Assembly: GCA_022402465.1 (NCBI GenBank)
Contig: JAKRSH010000028.1
Coordinates: 109,467 to 173,466 of the forward strand
Direction of reading: 5' to 3'
From: Leptospiraceae bacterium
Lineage (GTDB): Bacteria > Spirochaetota > Leptospiria > Leptospirales > Leptospiraceae
DNA length: 64,000 nt
Position numbers and translations under genes: made by a program. A model generated the notes under the pieces. It saw only the letters and a program-made list of their open reading frames with translations. It was not told the origin of the DNA and made no database searches. Of this stretch, positions 26,201-35,913 are shown piece after piece (positions within the stretch are counted from its first letter, which is position 1; each line of letters begins with the position of its first letter).

Positions 26201-27870
26201 ACTAAGGTAGCTCCTAAGGATCTTGCCCCTACTAGGATTGGTCTTGCTCCGTCAGATTCTGTTACACTCGCAGTAAATATTTGAGCAATTGAAGTATTAG
26301 TAAAATCTTGAAGTAGAGGACTTGCTGTTGTTGTCAAATTCGGCTTTGAAGAAGTATCACAACCTAGCTGCGTAGCTGCGGAACATTCGAGGGGATTTTC
26401 ATCATACCTTAGGTAAATTACAGTATCGTTTTCGATATCGGAAGTAAAGCTCAAGGCTGTTCCGTGAATTAATCTAACATTTGAATATCCAGCAATTAAC
26501 CAAGCATTCGTTATGCTACCTAGAGAATTACTACTAAACCCTGGAAAAGTAGCATCTAATACAGGTTTATTGAATGTCAATTTATAAGTATCTATTTTAC
26601 CATTGTTGTTTGTGTCTAATGTTTCTGCGGAAATAACTTGGAGTACTCCAGGTGAATAACCAATATTATTCGCAGTAACAGTTGGGGAAATATTTCCAGC
26701 TAGATCCATACAATTAAAGCTGATATCATAAACTGCACCATCAACTAAGGTAGGACTATTTGTAAGTGCAATATTTGGATGGTTCCCTGTATTTAATTCT
26801 GAACCTGTCCATGATTGAATTTGAGGAGATAAGGCATCTGGAGATCCTGATATCCTTGTCCATGTCGTAGAACCAGTGATGCATGTTTCAGATAAATTAT
26901 AACTTACTAATACATTATTAACAGACGTATTGGATAATGGCGAAATGCTTGAGATAAGAGGATTTGTAGTATCAATTACGATTGTTTTGTTAGCTGAAAG
27001 ACTATTACTGGCTCCTGGATTTGGCAGATCCAAATTTGCATCATTCCCTAAACTGTCTTTTATGGTTCCTCCGTTTAATTGTAAGGATGAACTTGCATTG
27101 TAATCTAAATCAATAGAAGAATTTCCATTTGTAACAGTATATATAAAAATAAGTGTTGATGTTGTAGATCCAGTTGTATATTGAATCGGTGTTATGCCTG
27201 GGCTTGTAGTCGATAGCTGTAGAAGAGGCAATCCTGTTACCAAAACATTTTTATTAAATTGAACTTGTATGGAAATATTTTCTCCGACAGAGTAATTTCC
27301 ATTTGTTTTTAATGATGTTACATTTATTACTAATGGTAAAGCCTCTACAGAAAAAGTTAGAACAGCAGTCTCTCCATCACCATTTGAATTTGTCGGAGTA
27401 ATGGTATAGGATAGCCCAGTCGTGGTGATTGTGGGCGTGCCCGATATTTCGCAAGTAAGATTATTGAAACTTAAACCTGAAGGAAGAGCAGGCGTGATAG
27501 TGCATGATTCTATGTTTCCACTAAAAGTAGGTGTATAAGTTGATATTGCCTGGTTTACTGAAATAGCTGAAGGAAAGCTCGAGTAGGAAAGATTTTGTGG
27601 AGTCCCAGGAAGCAATGGTGTTGTTGGGGTTTCACTTGTTGGTGAGCTAGATGTGGGTTCAGATTCAGACCCACTGCCTCCTCCAATCAAAGCAAGCACT
27701 TCAGATCCCCCATCACTTGATTCGGAGCCACTGAGTAAAGCGAAGATCCCAGTTACAGCTGGCCATGCAGTACAGGATTGAAAGAAAAAGATTAGAATTA
27801 CAAATGAAAGGTATCTCCTCATTCCTTCCATTGCGTTTTGCCAGTTCATTTTGTGTATAAATTCTTTCAT
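23242..27870 (-). CDS. Giant surface lipoprotein with Ig-like repeats
   Basis: A 1542-aa protein with a signal sequence and lipobox (ILIFFFQSC) near residue 33; the functional start may be one of the internal Met codons (8, 14 or 17). After a Ser/Gly/Glu-rich linker come several Ig-like modules. A putative-Ig (He-PIG) module holds ITPALPSGLSFNNLTCEISG, then come modules with FNKNVLVTGLPLLQLSTTS and IDTTNPLISSISP, and several SwmB-like repeats (LTFNETIAASSLECGSSL and similar). The last 500 residues form a different, Cys- and Gly-containing domain with kelch- or propeller-like segments. It is probably anchored in the outer membrane and exposed, perhaps as an adhesin. Confidence 0.8.
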   Translation of the reverse strand: MKEFIHKMNWQNAMEGMRRYLSFVILIFFFQSCTAWPAVTGIFALLSGSESSDGGSEVLALIGGGSGSESEPTSSSPTSETPTTPLLPGTPQNLSYSSFPSAISVNQAISTYTPTFSGNIESCTITPALPSGLSFNNLTCEISGTPTITTTGLSYTITPTNSNGDGETAVLTFSVEALPLVINVTSLKTNGNYSVGENISIQVQFNKNVLVTGLPLLQLSTTSPGITPIQYTTGSTTSTLIFIYTVTNGNSSIDLDYNASSSLQLNGGTIKDSLGNDANLDLPNPGASNSLSANKTIVIDTTNPLISSISPLSNTSVNNVLVSYNLSETCITGSTTWTRISGSPDALSPQIQSWTGSELNTGNHPNIALTNSPTLVDGAVYDISFNCMDLAGNISPTVTANNIGYSPGVLQVISAETLDTNNNGKIDTYKLTFNKPVLDATFPGFSSNSLGSITNAWLIAGYSNVRLIHGTALSFTSDIENDTVIYLRYDENPLECSAATQLGCDTSSKPNLTTTASPLLQDFTNTSIAQIFTASVTESDGARPILVGARSLGATLVDVYFSENVDLASSQLVTNYGITLGVLISSSVRDAVNFNVIHLITSTQIGGTVYTLSANSNITDLSNYSLNNLANSVTFSGLVKPVVSNLVASSATTLTLTFNETIAASSLECGSSLSCSSIFTSGGSLPILSAVSQAGAGINSSVYILTVNPMIEGQYYTLTVQQDTAQSVASSEKIGNTNNSATFQGDGRPSVNISLDTATQCPGFLTANGVARRVVLQYDQAVLQSAVNGADNPANYSITGCITGSDCSSGSPQVNANSVSYLGANKFGIDFLANFDTDNSQYQLTVQNVQDTTSNTIPLPGNLSFQCGNDITPPSLINVTVVTATAGATVLIVNFSESLDSVTGNTNSNYKFDLNAYGFGLNSATIQTNTSNIKLTFTPGLSNGGHQLRVQNVQDLSGNVILDNGINNVQPFIVNAPVGFVGGPVFNDPFADGTPAGSIIIYDGRLYLGADISGSKLFETDFGLTTAQTITMDADGVFGLPYASFNGYNSSFSGCSSLSYPSNCSPKEAVSGVDTIYAACVGGTSTPKMTGAECTAASGEEYFFLGALNTIGYYRSFWYTTTKSSTSTVFPFTEEWSGDAGGAAAYRSSNMLVFKDQLFVNFGAELGGGGRGGRVCMNPSGCLDGTAFKAKVSLANFARIKRIGANGSNSLRNGAYNGVSSYSGSGGDSYVLNAINTMYEYDNDGVGANESQLYLANGGYYTGTLGSARTSNSDGGIVRTVLAYSSRASLPSDCPSNSTGCSTYWEDITPDSNTKWNSYLSIPLPQNSAVTGSSNCGTSLIEMDCVLPYNLVVPSLKAIPYMRAAPNGDLYIIRNACSTTSLCRNGASCDFRTEKQVCPKGSEIPQIWMLPKGTTASPKGGNDWILVAENGTSGKSNMGYANNSHLSLLEFVGNSLYIGYDNAVNGANIWRVDMSSFASGTSPSLAQFQIVNIAGIESGSGGSNQKIFGHSVVQDSGVNWLIIITRDGSSSMKIYRTSNGQN

Positions 27871-28253
27871 CTTATCTACTGGGAAATAAATTTCCTATAT
27901 GTAATTATCGACGAAGTAAAACGATTAATTATCAACAAGGTAAGAATATTCTAATTGCATTATAGTATATTGGGAGAAAAAGAAATCTGAAAGCGAAAAT
28001 AACTATTTATTATGTCACTTATTGCAATAAAGATGTATATATTATACATATTATTAATTGTAAATGAATGAAATGTATTAGTTAATTTTAATTTTCTTAA
28101 ATACATATTTAAATAAAAATATGTATTTTTATATTATTATTTAAAAAATATTATATTCTAAAATTTCAGAACTCCAATGTCTTAACGCTTTTATATTTTT
28201 TTTAAAAATATCTCTCAAGTATTAAGATCTAAGAGTAGGCCATCTATTTGGAA
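27871..28253. other. Very AT-rich upstream region of the giant lipoprotein gene
   Basis: This 383-bp gene-free stretch is strikingly AT-rich. It holds one perfect 12-bp inverted repeat, AAATACATATTT / AAATATGTATTT (28099-28128, 6-nt loop). It must contain the promoter of the giant lipoprotein gene and the 3' end of the ATPase transcript. I see no other defined element. Confidence 0.5.
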
Positions 28254-30731
28254 TTACTTCTTCAGCTTAAAAAATTTAATTCCTTCTAGCAAAACGAGCA
28301 TGAATAAAGAGGCGAATAACGCACTTAGGTAATGCTCATTCCCTGGGGATTGAAAGTTAAAGATCTTTTGTAAATAGGGTATATTAAGTATGGATATTAG
28401 CATAATGATAGCTATACTAAGTATCATAAGGATAGGATAATTCCTTTCTAAAAATACAGAAAGGAAACTTCGTGTTTTGGATAAATTAGTAAGAATCAAA
28501 AAAATATTTCCTATGATCAACGAAGAAAATGCAATAGCGCGAACTTCAGATTCCGAGTGACCTTCGTGAATAGATAAAAAATATACGAATAGTACAGTTC
28601 CCAATAGAAATAAACCCTGAAATACAGAATAAGAAATTTTATCAAACCCGAAGAATTTTTCATGGGGATTTCTAGGTTCTCGATTCATAATATTCTTTTC
28701 TTCTTGTTCCGATTCAAATGCAATAGAGCATACTGGATCGATAATCAATTCCATGAATACAATATGCAAAGGAAGAAGTAATAGTGGTAAATTGGAGAAA
28801 AATGCAGGTAATAAAGTTAAGCCAATTATTGGAATATGAATGGCAATAATGTATGACATAGCTTTCTGAAGGTTATCATATATTTTTCTACCTTGTCTTA
28901 TTGCCGCAACTATAGATGCAAAATTATCATCTAACAAAACTAGAGATGATGCTTCACGTGCCACATCAGTGCCCTTGTTTCCCATAGCTATTCCTATTTG
29001 GGAAGCCTTTAGTGCAGGAGCATCATTGACCCCATCACCTGTCATGGCAACAATTTCCCCATTTGCGGAAAACGCATTTACAATACGTAATTTCTGTTCA
29101 GGAACAACTCTTGCGAAAATATCGATAGATTCAATTCTTTCAGCTAAACTTTTATCACTTAATGCATCTAAGTCCTGACCTGTAAGAATATTTGCATGCT
29201 TCATGCCAATTTGATTCGCTATACTTCTTGCAGTTGTAGGGTAATCTCCCGTTATCATTACAACTTTTACGCCAGCCTCTCTACATTCTTGAATAGCTTT
29301 CGGAACCTCTTTTCTGATGGGATCTTCAAGAGCAATCAAGCCTTGGAATACAAATGGTAACTCCTTTTGTAGCAAAGGAAGATTCGATATTTTTGTTTCG
29401 ATTATCCCTGAAGCAACTCCTAGAACTCTGTATCCTGATTCCGCGAGTTCCTGAATCATTTTTAAATTTGTTTCAAATTGGTCTGCTTCAAGATTGCAAG
29501 CCTTAAGAATAACTTCTGGTGCTCCTTTTGTATAAAAATGTATATTAGACGTCTCATCACTAGAATAAGCGAAAGTCATTGCAAGCATTTCCTTGGACAG
29601 ATTGTATTCTTTTATCATTTGAATTGAAGTATTTTTTGGACTAAGATCTAATTCTTTCAATTCTAATATAGCTTTTTCCATAGGATCAATCGAATCTTTC
29701 GCAGTAGCTAAGATTGCAGCTTCTAGAAGGGAAGAAAGCTTCATGGATTCTTTAACGAAATTTTCTTTTTTAATAATCTTTTCTTGATAGGCCACTGCAA
29801 CAACTTGCATTTTATTTTGGGTTATAGTGCCAGTCTTATCACTGCATAGAACAGTTGCTGATCCTAAATTTTCTATAGCGGAAGGTTTACGTGTGAGTAC
29901 ATTTTTTTTAGATAGTCTCCAAGAACCTAATGCTAAGAAAACAGTCAATACAACTGGAAATTCTTCAGGAAGTATTGCTATTGCCGCAGAAAGTCCATTG
30001 AGTACAGATTGTATGAAATTTCCTCTAGATAAATAAAAGAGTAAAATTATGGAAACACTTATCAAGCCACCAAGTATTCCTAATCTAGTGATCAACACTT
30101 TCATTTCTCTTTGTAATTGTGTTTCTTTTTGTTCCACCGAATTCAGAGAAGATGCGATCTTACCTAATTGAGCCAAATTGCCTGTGTGCTCTACCCTAGC
30201 TTCTGCTCTTCCTTGAACAACTAAGGTTCCACTAAAAATTCTATTCTCATCTTTTTCTAATGATTTATGAACAGAGACAGATTCTCCTGTTAATAAAGAT
30301 TCATCGACTTTCAAGTTACTAGTAGCCAAAAGTATACAATCAGCAGGAACACGATCACCTTCATAAAGATAAATCAAATCACCTGGAACAACTTCCCGCC
30401 CTGCAATTTTATATTCTTTGTTATCTCTCTTTACAAGAACTCTTGGTGAGGATAATTTCTGCATTGCTTCTAAAGCACGTTCAGTCTTACGATATTGGTA
30501 GAAAGTAGTCCCGATTATTAAGAATATTGTACAAAGTAAAATTATCCCTTCTGTATAATCACCTAAAAGTAAATATAAAAAACCACAACTGAGCAAGAGA
30601 AGAAACATAGGTTCTCTCATGACTTCAAAGGCTATGGAAAATAAATTTTTAGGTTGAGAAGATGGCAGTTCGTTATAACCAAATTGTTTTAATCTTTCGG
30701 AAACTTCTTGATGGCTCAGTCCAGTTGGCAT
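28254..30731 (-). CDS. P-type cation-transporting ATPase (PEEFP type)
   Basis: An 825-aa ion pump with all catalytic motifs: TGES in the actuator domain, the phosphorylated Asp in CSDKTGTITQNKM, KGAPE in the nucleotide domain, and TGDGVNDAPALKASQIGIAMG in the hinge. Hydrophobic segments flank them as in P2-type pumps. The membrane motif in M4 is ILPEEFPV, which differs from SERCA (PEGLP), and M6 carries MELIIDPVCS. It belongs to a Ca2+-ATPase-like group of uncertain specificity. It is a single gene with long AT-rich spacers on both sides. Confidence 0.88.
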   Translation of the reverse strand: MPTGLSHQEVSERLKQFGYNELPSSQPKNLFSIAFEVMREPMFLLLLSCGFLYLLLGDYTEGIILLCTIFLIIGTTFYQYRKTERALEAMQKLSSPRVLVKRDNKEYKIAGREVVPGDLIYLYEGDRVPADCILLATSNLKVDESLLTGESVSVHKSLEKDENRIFSGTLVVQGRAEARVEHTGNLAQLGKIASSLNSVEQKETQLQREMKVLITRLGILGGLISVSIILLFYLSRGNFIQSVLNGLSAAIAILPEEFPVVLTVFLALGSWRLSKKNVLTRKPSAIENLGSATVLCSDKTGTITQNKMQVVAVAYQEKIIKKENFVKESMKLSSLLEAAILATAKDSIDPMEKAILELKELDLSPKNTSIQMIKEYNLSKEMLAMTFAYSSDETSNIHFYTKGAPEVILKACNLEADQFETNLKMIQELAESGYRVLGVASGIIETKISNLPLLQKELPFVFQGLIALEDPIRKEVPKAIQECREAGVKVVMITGDYPTTARSIANQIGMKHANILTGQDLDALSDKSLAERIESIDIFARVVPEQKLRIVNAFSANGEIVAMTGDGVNDAPALKASQIGIAMGNKGTDVAREASSLVLLDDNFASIVAAIRQGRKIYDNLQKAMSYIIAIHIPIIGLTLLPAFFSNLPLLLLPLHIVFMELIIDPVCSIAFESEQEEKNIMNREPRNPHEKFFGFDKISYSVFQGLFLLGTVLFVYFLSIHEGHSESEVRAIAFSSLIIGNIFLILTNLSKTRSFLSVFLERNYPILMILSIAIIMLISILNIPYLQKIFNFQSPGNEHYLSALFASLFMLVLLEGIKFFKLKK

Positions 30732-31232
30732 ATTATAATAATAAGAAAATTCTAGTATGTATTGGCAAATTATTTAATCATGGGAAGATTAGAATTCCAA
30801 TTAAAAATTACTACTTATTTTCCAATTGAATGAGTTAGCAATTGGGTAAATATAAGAGCTAGGAACAATTTGTCCTGTGAGTCATTCTTCTTACTTAATC
30901 TTAATTGCTTAATGAGTCTCCAGTTTTTTGGGGGGAAATTCATGCAAAGACCAAGTTCGAATTATCGTGCCAGATCAAATATCTAATAACTATGTTCAAA
31001 TAAATCTACTTGGCTGCTCGATAAAGTCGAATAGATAATTAATGAGATAAGGGTTAATAAGAATAAATTTGAAAAATATGACTTTGAAATTACACTAAAT
31101 TCTTTCAAAAATGCTATTTTTACCTAAATTCTGAAAATAAATTATTGAAAGATAAAATTAACTTTACTTTAGTTGTTATTTTTAATTAAGATACAAACTA
31201 CATTTATAATTACTAATATAGGAAAGTATAAT
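30732..31232. other. Divergent intergenic region with a possible micro-ORF
   Basis: A 501-bp AT-rich spacer between the ATPase and the BNR lipoprotein, so it must hold both promoters. The only structure I see is a 14-codon frame at 30942-30986 (MQRPSSNYRARSNI) behind a GGGGGG-type Shine-Dalgarno. It may be a leader peptide or chance. Confidence 0.35.
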
Positions 31233-32894
31233 ATGCTAAAAATACAATTTCAACTCTTATTGCTCTATTCTTTATTTACAAATTGTATCTTATTCAAGCA
31301 AAGTGAACTTGATGTAGATGGTGATCTCTCAAAGCTATTAACTCTATTAAAAATTAATTCTTTATTAAGTTCTGAAAATCTTTATACTTTACAAGTTCTA
31401 CAAAACGGTGCTCGATACAATGGACTTTTCTTAATTAATTATGAAGTTGATGGGGTAAATTATGCATTTATACCGGATTCCTTAGGTTTGGTTGACATAA
31501 GTTATCCACTATCTGGCAACTTCAACCATAGAATTATTGATATGAATACCAAGCAAGATGTCTCTTCATTTACAATGAAACTAAATGGAGATAATAGCTA
31601 TGAGATTACAACTCCAACCAATAATTTTACAGTTGAAAGAGTATCTTTTAATCGTGTTAATAAAAGTGAAGGAAGATTGGTAAATACCTTTGATACTTCA
31701 TTTTATCCAATAAAATACGAAAATGGAAGATACTTCTATTCATACTCATATACATTGCCAGAACAAACTACAGTATTTGGTTTCCCTATTAAACTTGCTT
31801 TGTTGTATACAAGCGATGGTGAGAATTTCGAATCTTTCACCTTACCAGGTTTCGAAAGTACTTTCAATTTTGTAACTCCAATTTTAGGTCAGTATTTTAC
31901 TATATCTGAAATAAAAACAAATGGAAATAATATAGAACTATTAATTCGAAAAAGCTTTCTTCCATCAGCAGCTGGTAATAATTTCTATTATGCCAGTTTC
32001 GACATAACGAAACCTAAGGAAACATTCCAATCCAAAGAGATTTTCCCTTTTTCTGTTAATGGACAAATTGATATGAGAATTAAATCAGGCGGGAGGGGGA
32101 TGAAATACTTCAATGGGAATTGGTTTTTCGTTAATATTGATAGTGGAGGTGTGGTAACAGGTCTTTACAGAACTTCCGATACTTTTGTATCCTATACTTT
32201 AGTTGCTTCTGCTGCTGTTGCAAATTCGATAACAAATTTAAATAGTGCTTTTGAATACAACAGTGAACTTTTCATACCTATTGTATCTAATCCTCCAACG
32301 CAATATCATAAAATACGGAATGATTTAAGCATTTATTCTGATGGATATGGAGCGATTTCTGGATTTTCCGCAAATACCATCAATCCCGGTAGTAGCTCTT
32401 TCCTTACCTCATTCATTAGCAATGCACCAAATACGACATTGCGTATCAATAGACTTGGTGGTTCCATCCCGGCTGCGCCAATTGATTTCAATCCTGGTAA
32501 TAATTTTGATATTACCCACACAAGTGCAATAAATACAACTCGAAACTATTTTATTTATAGAGATGGAAGTTCTGCAATTGTTTCATTTAAACAATCAGCT
32601 AATTCTCCTTTTGTGGAACCTTTTTCGTATGAATCTAAGGATGATGGGCTTACATGGTCTAGCTTCCCTTCACCTAAACGATATAAAGGTTACTATGCTA
32701 GAGGGGATGAAGCATCACTTATGGACAAAGGTTGTTTGTATTCAGCTCAGCGAATCGTTTGCCTAACTAATATGGAATATATTTTAGATAATTTAAATCC
32801 AAGCTCTATAACTTCGAGCCCTATACTTTTTAAATCGAAATACGAGAATGGTAGTTGGACAGATTGGACTACTGCAAAGCTTAGGATTAAATAG
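31233..32894 (+). CDS. BNR/sialidase-like propeller lipoprotein
   Basis: About 553 aa from the ATG at 31233, which has GGAAAG 6 nt upstream; an earlier in-frame start would only lengthen the signal. The signal peptide ends in LYSLFTNC, a lipobox. The mature protein has several Asp-box-like segments (LYTSDGENFESF, GLYRTSDTF, SKDDGLTWSSF) that point to a BNR/sialidase-type beta-propeller. No catalytic Arg triad can be assigned by eye, so binding rather than enzymatic activity is equally likely. It is probably a surface lipoprotein. Confidence 0.65.
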   Translation: MLKIQFQLLLLYSLFTNCILFKQSELDVDGDLSKLLTLLKINSLLSSENLYTLQVLQNGARYNGLFLINYEVDGVNYAFIPDSLGLVDISYPLSGNFNHRIIDMNTKQDVSSFTMKLNGDNSYEITTPTNNFTVERVSFNRVNKSEGRLVNTFDTSFYPIKYENGRYFYSYSYTLPEQTTVFGFPIKLALLYTSDGENFESFTLPGFESTFNFVTPILGQYFTISEIKTNGNNIELLIRKSFLPSAAGNNFYYASFDITKPKETFQSKEIFPFSVNGQIDMRIKSGGRGMKYFNGNWFFVNIDSGGVVTGLYRTSDTFVSYTLVASAAVANSITNLNSAFEYNSELFIPIVSNPPTQYHKIRNDLSIYSDGYGAISGFSANTINPGSSSFLTSFISNAPNTTLRINRLGGSIPAAPIDFNPGNNFDITHTSAINTTRNYFIYRDGSSAIVSFKQSANSPFVEPFSYESKDDGLTWSSFPSPKRYKGYYARGDEASLMDKGCLYSAQRIVCLTNMEYILDNLNPSSITSSPILFKSKYENGSWTDWTTAKLRIK

Positions 32895-32902
32895 TATTCT
32901 AT

Positions 32903-33223
32903 TTAAGGAAGATAGTTCTGCATTTTTAAAAGTTGAAATAATTTAGGATCTTGAATGGAAATTTCAATCCAAGGACTACAGAGATGTTTGAATTTCTTCT
33001 CCACTGTTTCTTGATCATTAAATCCATCTAAAACATAGGACTCCACTTTCAATTTATAATTTCTATATAGTTCATTTAACAAAGCTTCCTTACTTGGAAA
33101 GTATCTATAAATCGTTCCAGTCCCTACTCCTGCTTTTTCTGCTAATAAAGGCATCGGAGTAGCATCAAACCCATGGTCAGAAAATAAATTCATGGCTGTT
33201 TGAACAATCGCTTCTCTTTTGAA
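32903..33223 (-). pseudogene. Truncated TetR-family regulator remnant
   Basis: An open frame of about 106 codons encodes only the DNA-binding part of a TetR repressor (KREAIVQTAMNLFSDHGF, GVGTGTIYRYFPSKEALL) and about 45 further residues; normal members have about 190. The conserved first helix begins before the only ATG (33193), directly after a TAA at 33224-33226, with no standard start codon in between. The 3' end stops 9 bp from the BNR gene. Both ends therefore look damaged, most likely a decaying gene. Confidence 0.6.
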
Positions 33224-33294
33224 TTAAGACAGAGGGCTTAAGCGATTTAAATTTGACTAGGAAATTTCTTTCATTATATCTTTCGAACAATTTA

Positions 33295-35139
33295 TTATCC
33301 AAACACTTTTGAATTAGAAATTGCTTCTTTCATGCTTTGGTAACCTAATGAAATTAAGCGTTCAAATTTATTCCAATCCAAGACTCCAAATCCCTGGGTT
33401 GGAATATTTACATATAAATCCGAGCTCAATTGTGTTGCTTGCTTCTTTTCTCGACTAGCAACAAGCATACTTCGTATAAGAATCTCACCAATAGCTGGAA
33501 ATTTTGGTTGTAAGGTTTGATCAAACTTCAACCAATTTCCCACCAATGCTAAAGGATTATTTAGAATACCTTGGCTCCCATTTTCAAAATAAGAAGATAG
33601 ATTCTTATCTTCTTCATGAACAGAATCACCAAAGACATCTATGCAGATGGTCTTACCTGCTCCTTCTGATTTAAGCACTAATCCAGGAACATTATCTAAG
33701 AGACCACCGTCAACAAACACTATACCATCTTCTATAAAGGGAGGGACAATTCCTGGAAGCGAGGTAGAGGCTCGAATTGCCTTCCAAAGATATCCAGAAT
33801 TGTAAACCTTCAATTTAGCGTTCGTTAGGTCTGTAGCTATCGCTAAGTAAGGTATCCATAGATCCTCAATCATCACATCACCAAAGAATTCTTTTATTGT
33901 TTCAGTATACTTCTTCCCGCTAACTAAGGATATAATTGGAATAGTATATTCATTCAATAAATTTCTATCTACCCAAATGCTTTTAGCAACAGTTTGAGTT
34001 TTATGAGAGTCATAGCCCATAGCATATAAGGCAGCAAATACAGAGCCAGCACTAGTTCCAGAAACCATATCAATAGTACCATGAACATTTTCAATAGCAC
34101 GAATTGCGCCGATATGAGCAAAACCTTTGGCTCCACCACCACCAAAAGCAAGTCCTATGGACTTGCCTACCAAGCGCCTAACTAGTCTTTCTACGGACAA
34201 TTGATTGTCATAAGCTATATGGTAGTGACGATTTACAGAACGAATCTTTAAATGATCTTGGGTATTCTTAGGAAGTTCTCGGATAGTAGGCTGAACGAGA
34301 ACTAGGTCAATTGAATTAGCGACATGATACTTTTGGTTTAAACTAATTTCTAATTCACTAATCGAAGCTGGTTTGGTTGCGTCTTGAAGAAATAGGACTC
34401 GGTCAGATTGGTGGTAGCATCTTTGAGACCATTCTGTATCTTCATAATCCCCTTTATAAATCACATATTTATTGGTGTTTTCTATTTCTTGGAACCAAGT
34501 GACAACTTTATGTTCTATTTCCAGTTCAGATTTTGGAGTATAATTCGGAAATTGACTTTCAAAATCTTCTTTTGTTACAATTTGTATTTTGTCTATATTT
34601 GATATTAAGTCGTAAAGATATTCCAAGAAAGCTTTAGTGGATGTATCTTTTCTAGTTGGGAAAACTGAGAAAGAAAAAACATTGGAAGCTTTGACTTCAT
34701 CTTTGGATCTCGCATGCATCAATCTCTGAGAAATCGTTGATGTAACTTCTAAGAGTGCTTCTGGTTGTTTGAGTAAGATATTGAGAATTATTCCTCTAGG
34801 AATTCGTAAAATTTCTGATTCTCGTATGGCTCTTACCGTTGCAGATCTAGGTTCTCTTGTAAAGATACTCAGTTCTCCCAAAATATCGGATCTTTGGAAT
34901 TCACCTGAATCAAGTAAATCCCCTTCTATACTATGAATTTCGTATCTAAGTCGTCCTACTGTAACAATAAATAAATCCTCTCCCGGATCACCTTGCTTAA
35001 ATAAGATTTGTCCACTGGGAAGAAATTCGCGATTCGAATGAGTTAGAATTTCGCGAATGAGTTTATTAGGTAATTTCTTAAAAATATCACCTAAGGTTAA
35101 ATACTGCTCATGATCTTCTTCTGATGAATTATTAAACAT
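33295..35139 (-). CDS. Patatin-like phospholipase with cyclic-nucleotide-binding domain
   Basis: A 614-aa protein of the NTE/YchK group. An N-terminal cNMP-binding domain (about 20-140; GELSIFTREPRSATVRA phosphate cassette) is followed by a middle region (about 150-320) and a patatin domain. The latter has the oxyanion loop GGGGAKGFAHIG (about 335), the nucleophile motif GTSAG (Ser about 358) and the catalytic DGG (about 477, FVDGGLLDNVP). It would hydrolyse phospholipid or lysophospholipid acyl esters at the membrane, possibly gated by cAMP or cGMP. Confidence 0.9.
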   Translation of the reverse strand: MFNNSSEEDHEQYLTLGDIFKKLPNKLIREILTHSNREFLPSGQILFKQGDPGEDLFIVTVGRLRYEIHSIEGDLLDSGEFQRSDILGELSIFTREPRSATVRAIRESEILRIPRGIILNILLKQPEALLEVTSTISQRLMHARSKDEVKASNVFSFSVFPTRKDTSTKAFLEYLYDLISNIDKIQIVTKEDFESQFPNYTPKSELEIEHKVVTWFQEIENTNKYVIYKGDYEDTEWSQRCYHQSDRVLFLQDATKPASISELEISLNQKYHVANSIDLVLVQPTIRELPKNTQDHLKIRSVNRHYHIAYDNQLSVERLVRRLVGKSIGLAFGGGGAKGFAHIGAIRAIENVHGTIDMVSGTSAGSVFAALYAMGYDSHKTQTVAKSIWVDRNLLNEYTIPIISLVSGKKYTETIKEFFGDVMIEDLWIPYLAIATDLTNAKLKVYNSGYLWKAIRASTSLPGIVPPFIEDGIVFVDGGLLDNVPGLVLKSEGAGKTICIDVFGDSVHEEDKNLSSYFENGSQGILNNPLALVGNWLKFDQTLQPKFPAIGEILIRSMLVASREKKQATQLSSDLYVNIPTQGFGVLDWNKFERLISLGYQSMKEAISNSKVFG

Positions 35140-35202
35140 ATAGTATTGAAAATTTGAAAATTAGATTATAAACTGTTTGGGTAAATTTCTTATTTGATAG
35201 AA

Positions 35203-35580
35203 TTATTCTTCTTCATCTTCATAAAATTCATCGTCATCATCTTTAATTATAGGCTCATCCAAAGTATCTAATACCATAGATTGGTAATTGATATGAAACC
35301 AGTCTTTGAACATGGCATAGGTTAAATTTTTAGGCCACAGAGCTTCGTTTGTGCACCAATCTTCTAATACATCTTCGAAAATATGTATGAAATTTTCCTT
35401 CAGCCAAGTATCGACATTTTCTTCGAAATCAAATTCAGGTATTAGATAAACATGTGCTTGATCATTTTGGAAAAAGTCTTCCTCATACTCCATAATATCT
35501 TCTGGGAAAATTGAATTCTGCCACTCTATGAGAGGCTTCTTATGGAAAAGAATTATTGTAGATCGATTGATTATTGACAT
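35203..35580 (-). CDS. Small acidic hypothetical protein
   Basis: About 125 aa from the ATG at 35580 (GAGG 5 nt before it); a start at 35607 is possible. It is rich in aromatic residues (many Trp, Phe and Tyr) and ends in a run of Asp and Glu (about the last 15 residues). It is probably cytoplasmic. No family recognised. Confidence 0.6.
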   Translation of the reverse strand: MSIINRSTIILFHKKPLIEWQNSIFPEDIMEYEEDFFQNDQAHVYLIPEFDFEENVDTWLKENFIHIFEDVLEDWCTNEALWPKNLTYAMFKDWFHINYQSMVLDTLDEPIIKDDDDEFYEDEEE

Positions 35581-35607
35581 GTTGCCTCGTAATTTAAGAA
35601 CTTTCAT

Positions 35608-35913
35608 CCATTCTTTTCTTCCTAAGGATTCTTTTCATTCAATTCTTTTGTAGAAAAAGTAAAATAAAACTATTTTGCTATAAATCTCTAAAATAATTCA
35701 GATAGAACTTTTTGATTTTTTCAATGCTAGATTTCCAAAATAAAATCTTACAAAAGATAAATTCATCTTACGCTTAGTTCTTCCTAAATGTACAGAGTAT
35801 ATTCGAAGATCTATTAAGGAGGTATCTTAGTGTGTTTGGAAGCTAATAGAAATTTACACCAATCTGAATGAATGCAGATACTGATTGTTGATAAATCAAG
35901 AATTCATCAAATG
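35608..35913. other. Intergenic region with a strong Shine-Dalgarno micro-ORF
   Basis: A 306-bp spacer. On the plus strand a perfect AAGGAGGT (35816-35823) stands 6 nt before a GTG that opens a 13-codon frame (35830-35871, VCLEANRNLHQSE). No larger gene follows on that strand. The rest is featureless AT-rich sequence. Confidence 0.35.

Noticed and set aside
28099..28128. AT-only inverted repeat as a terminator of the ATPase gene
   Set aside because: The stem has almost no GC pairs and lies over 120 bp beyond the stop; in such AT-rich DNA it may be fortuitous.
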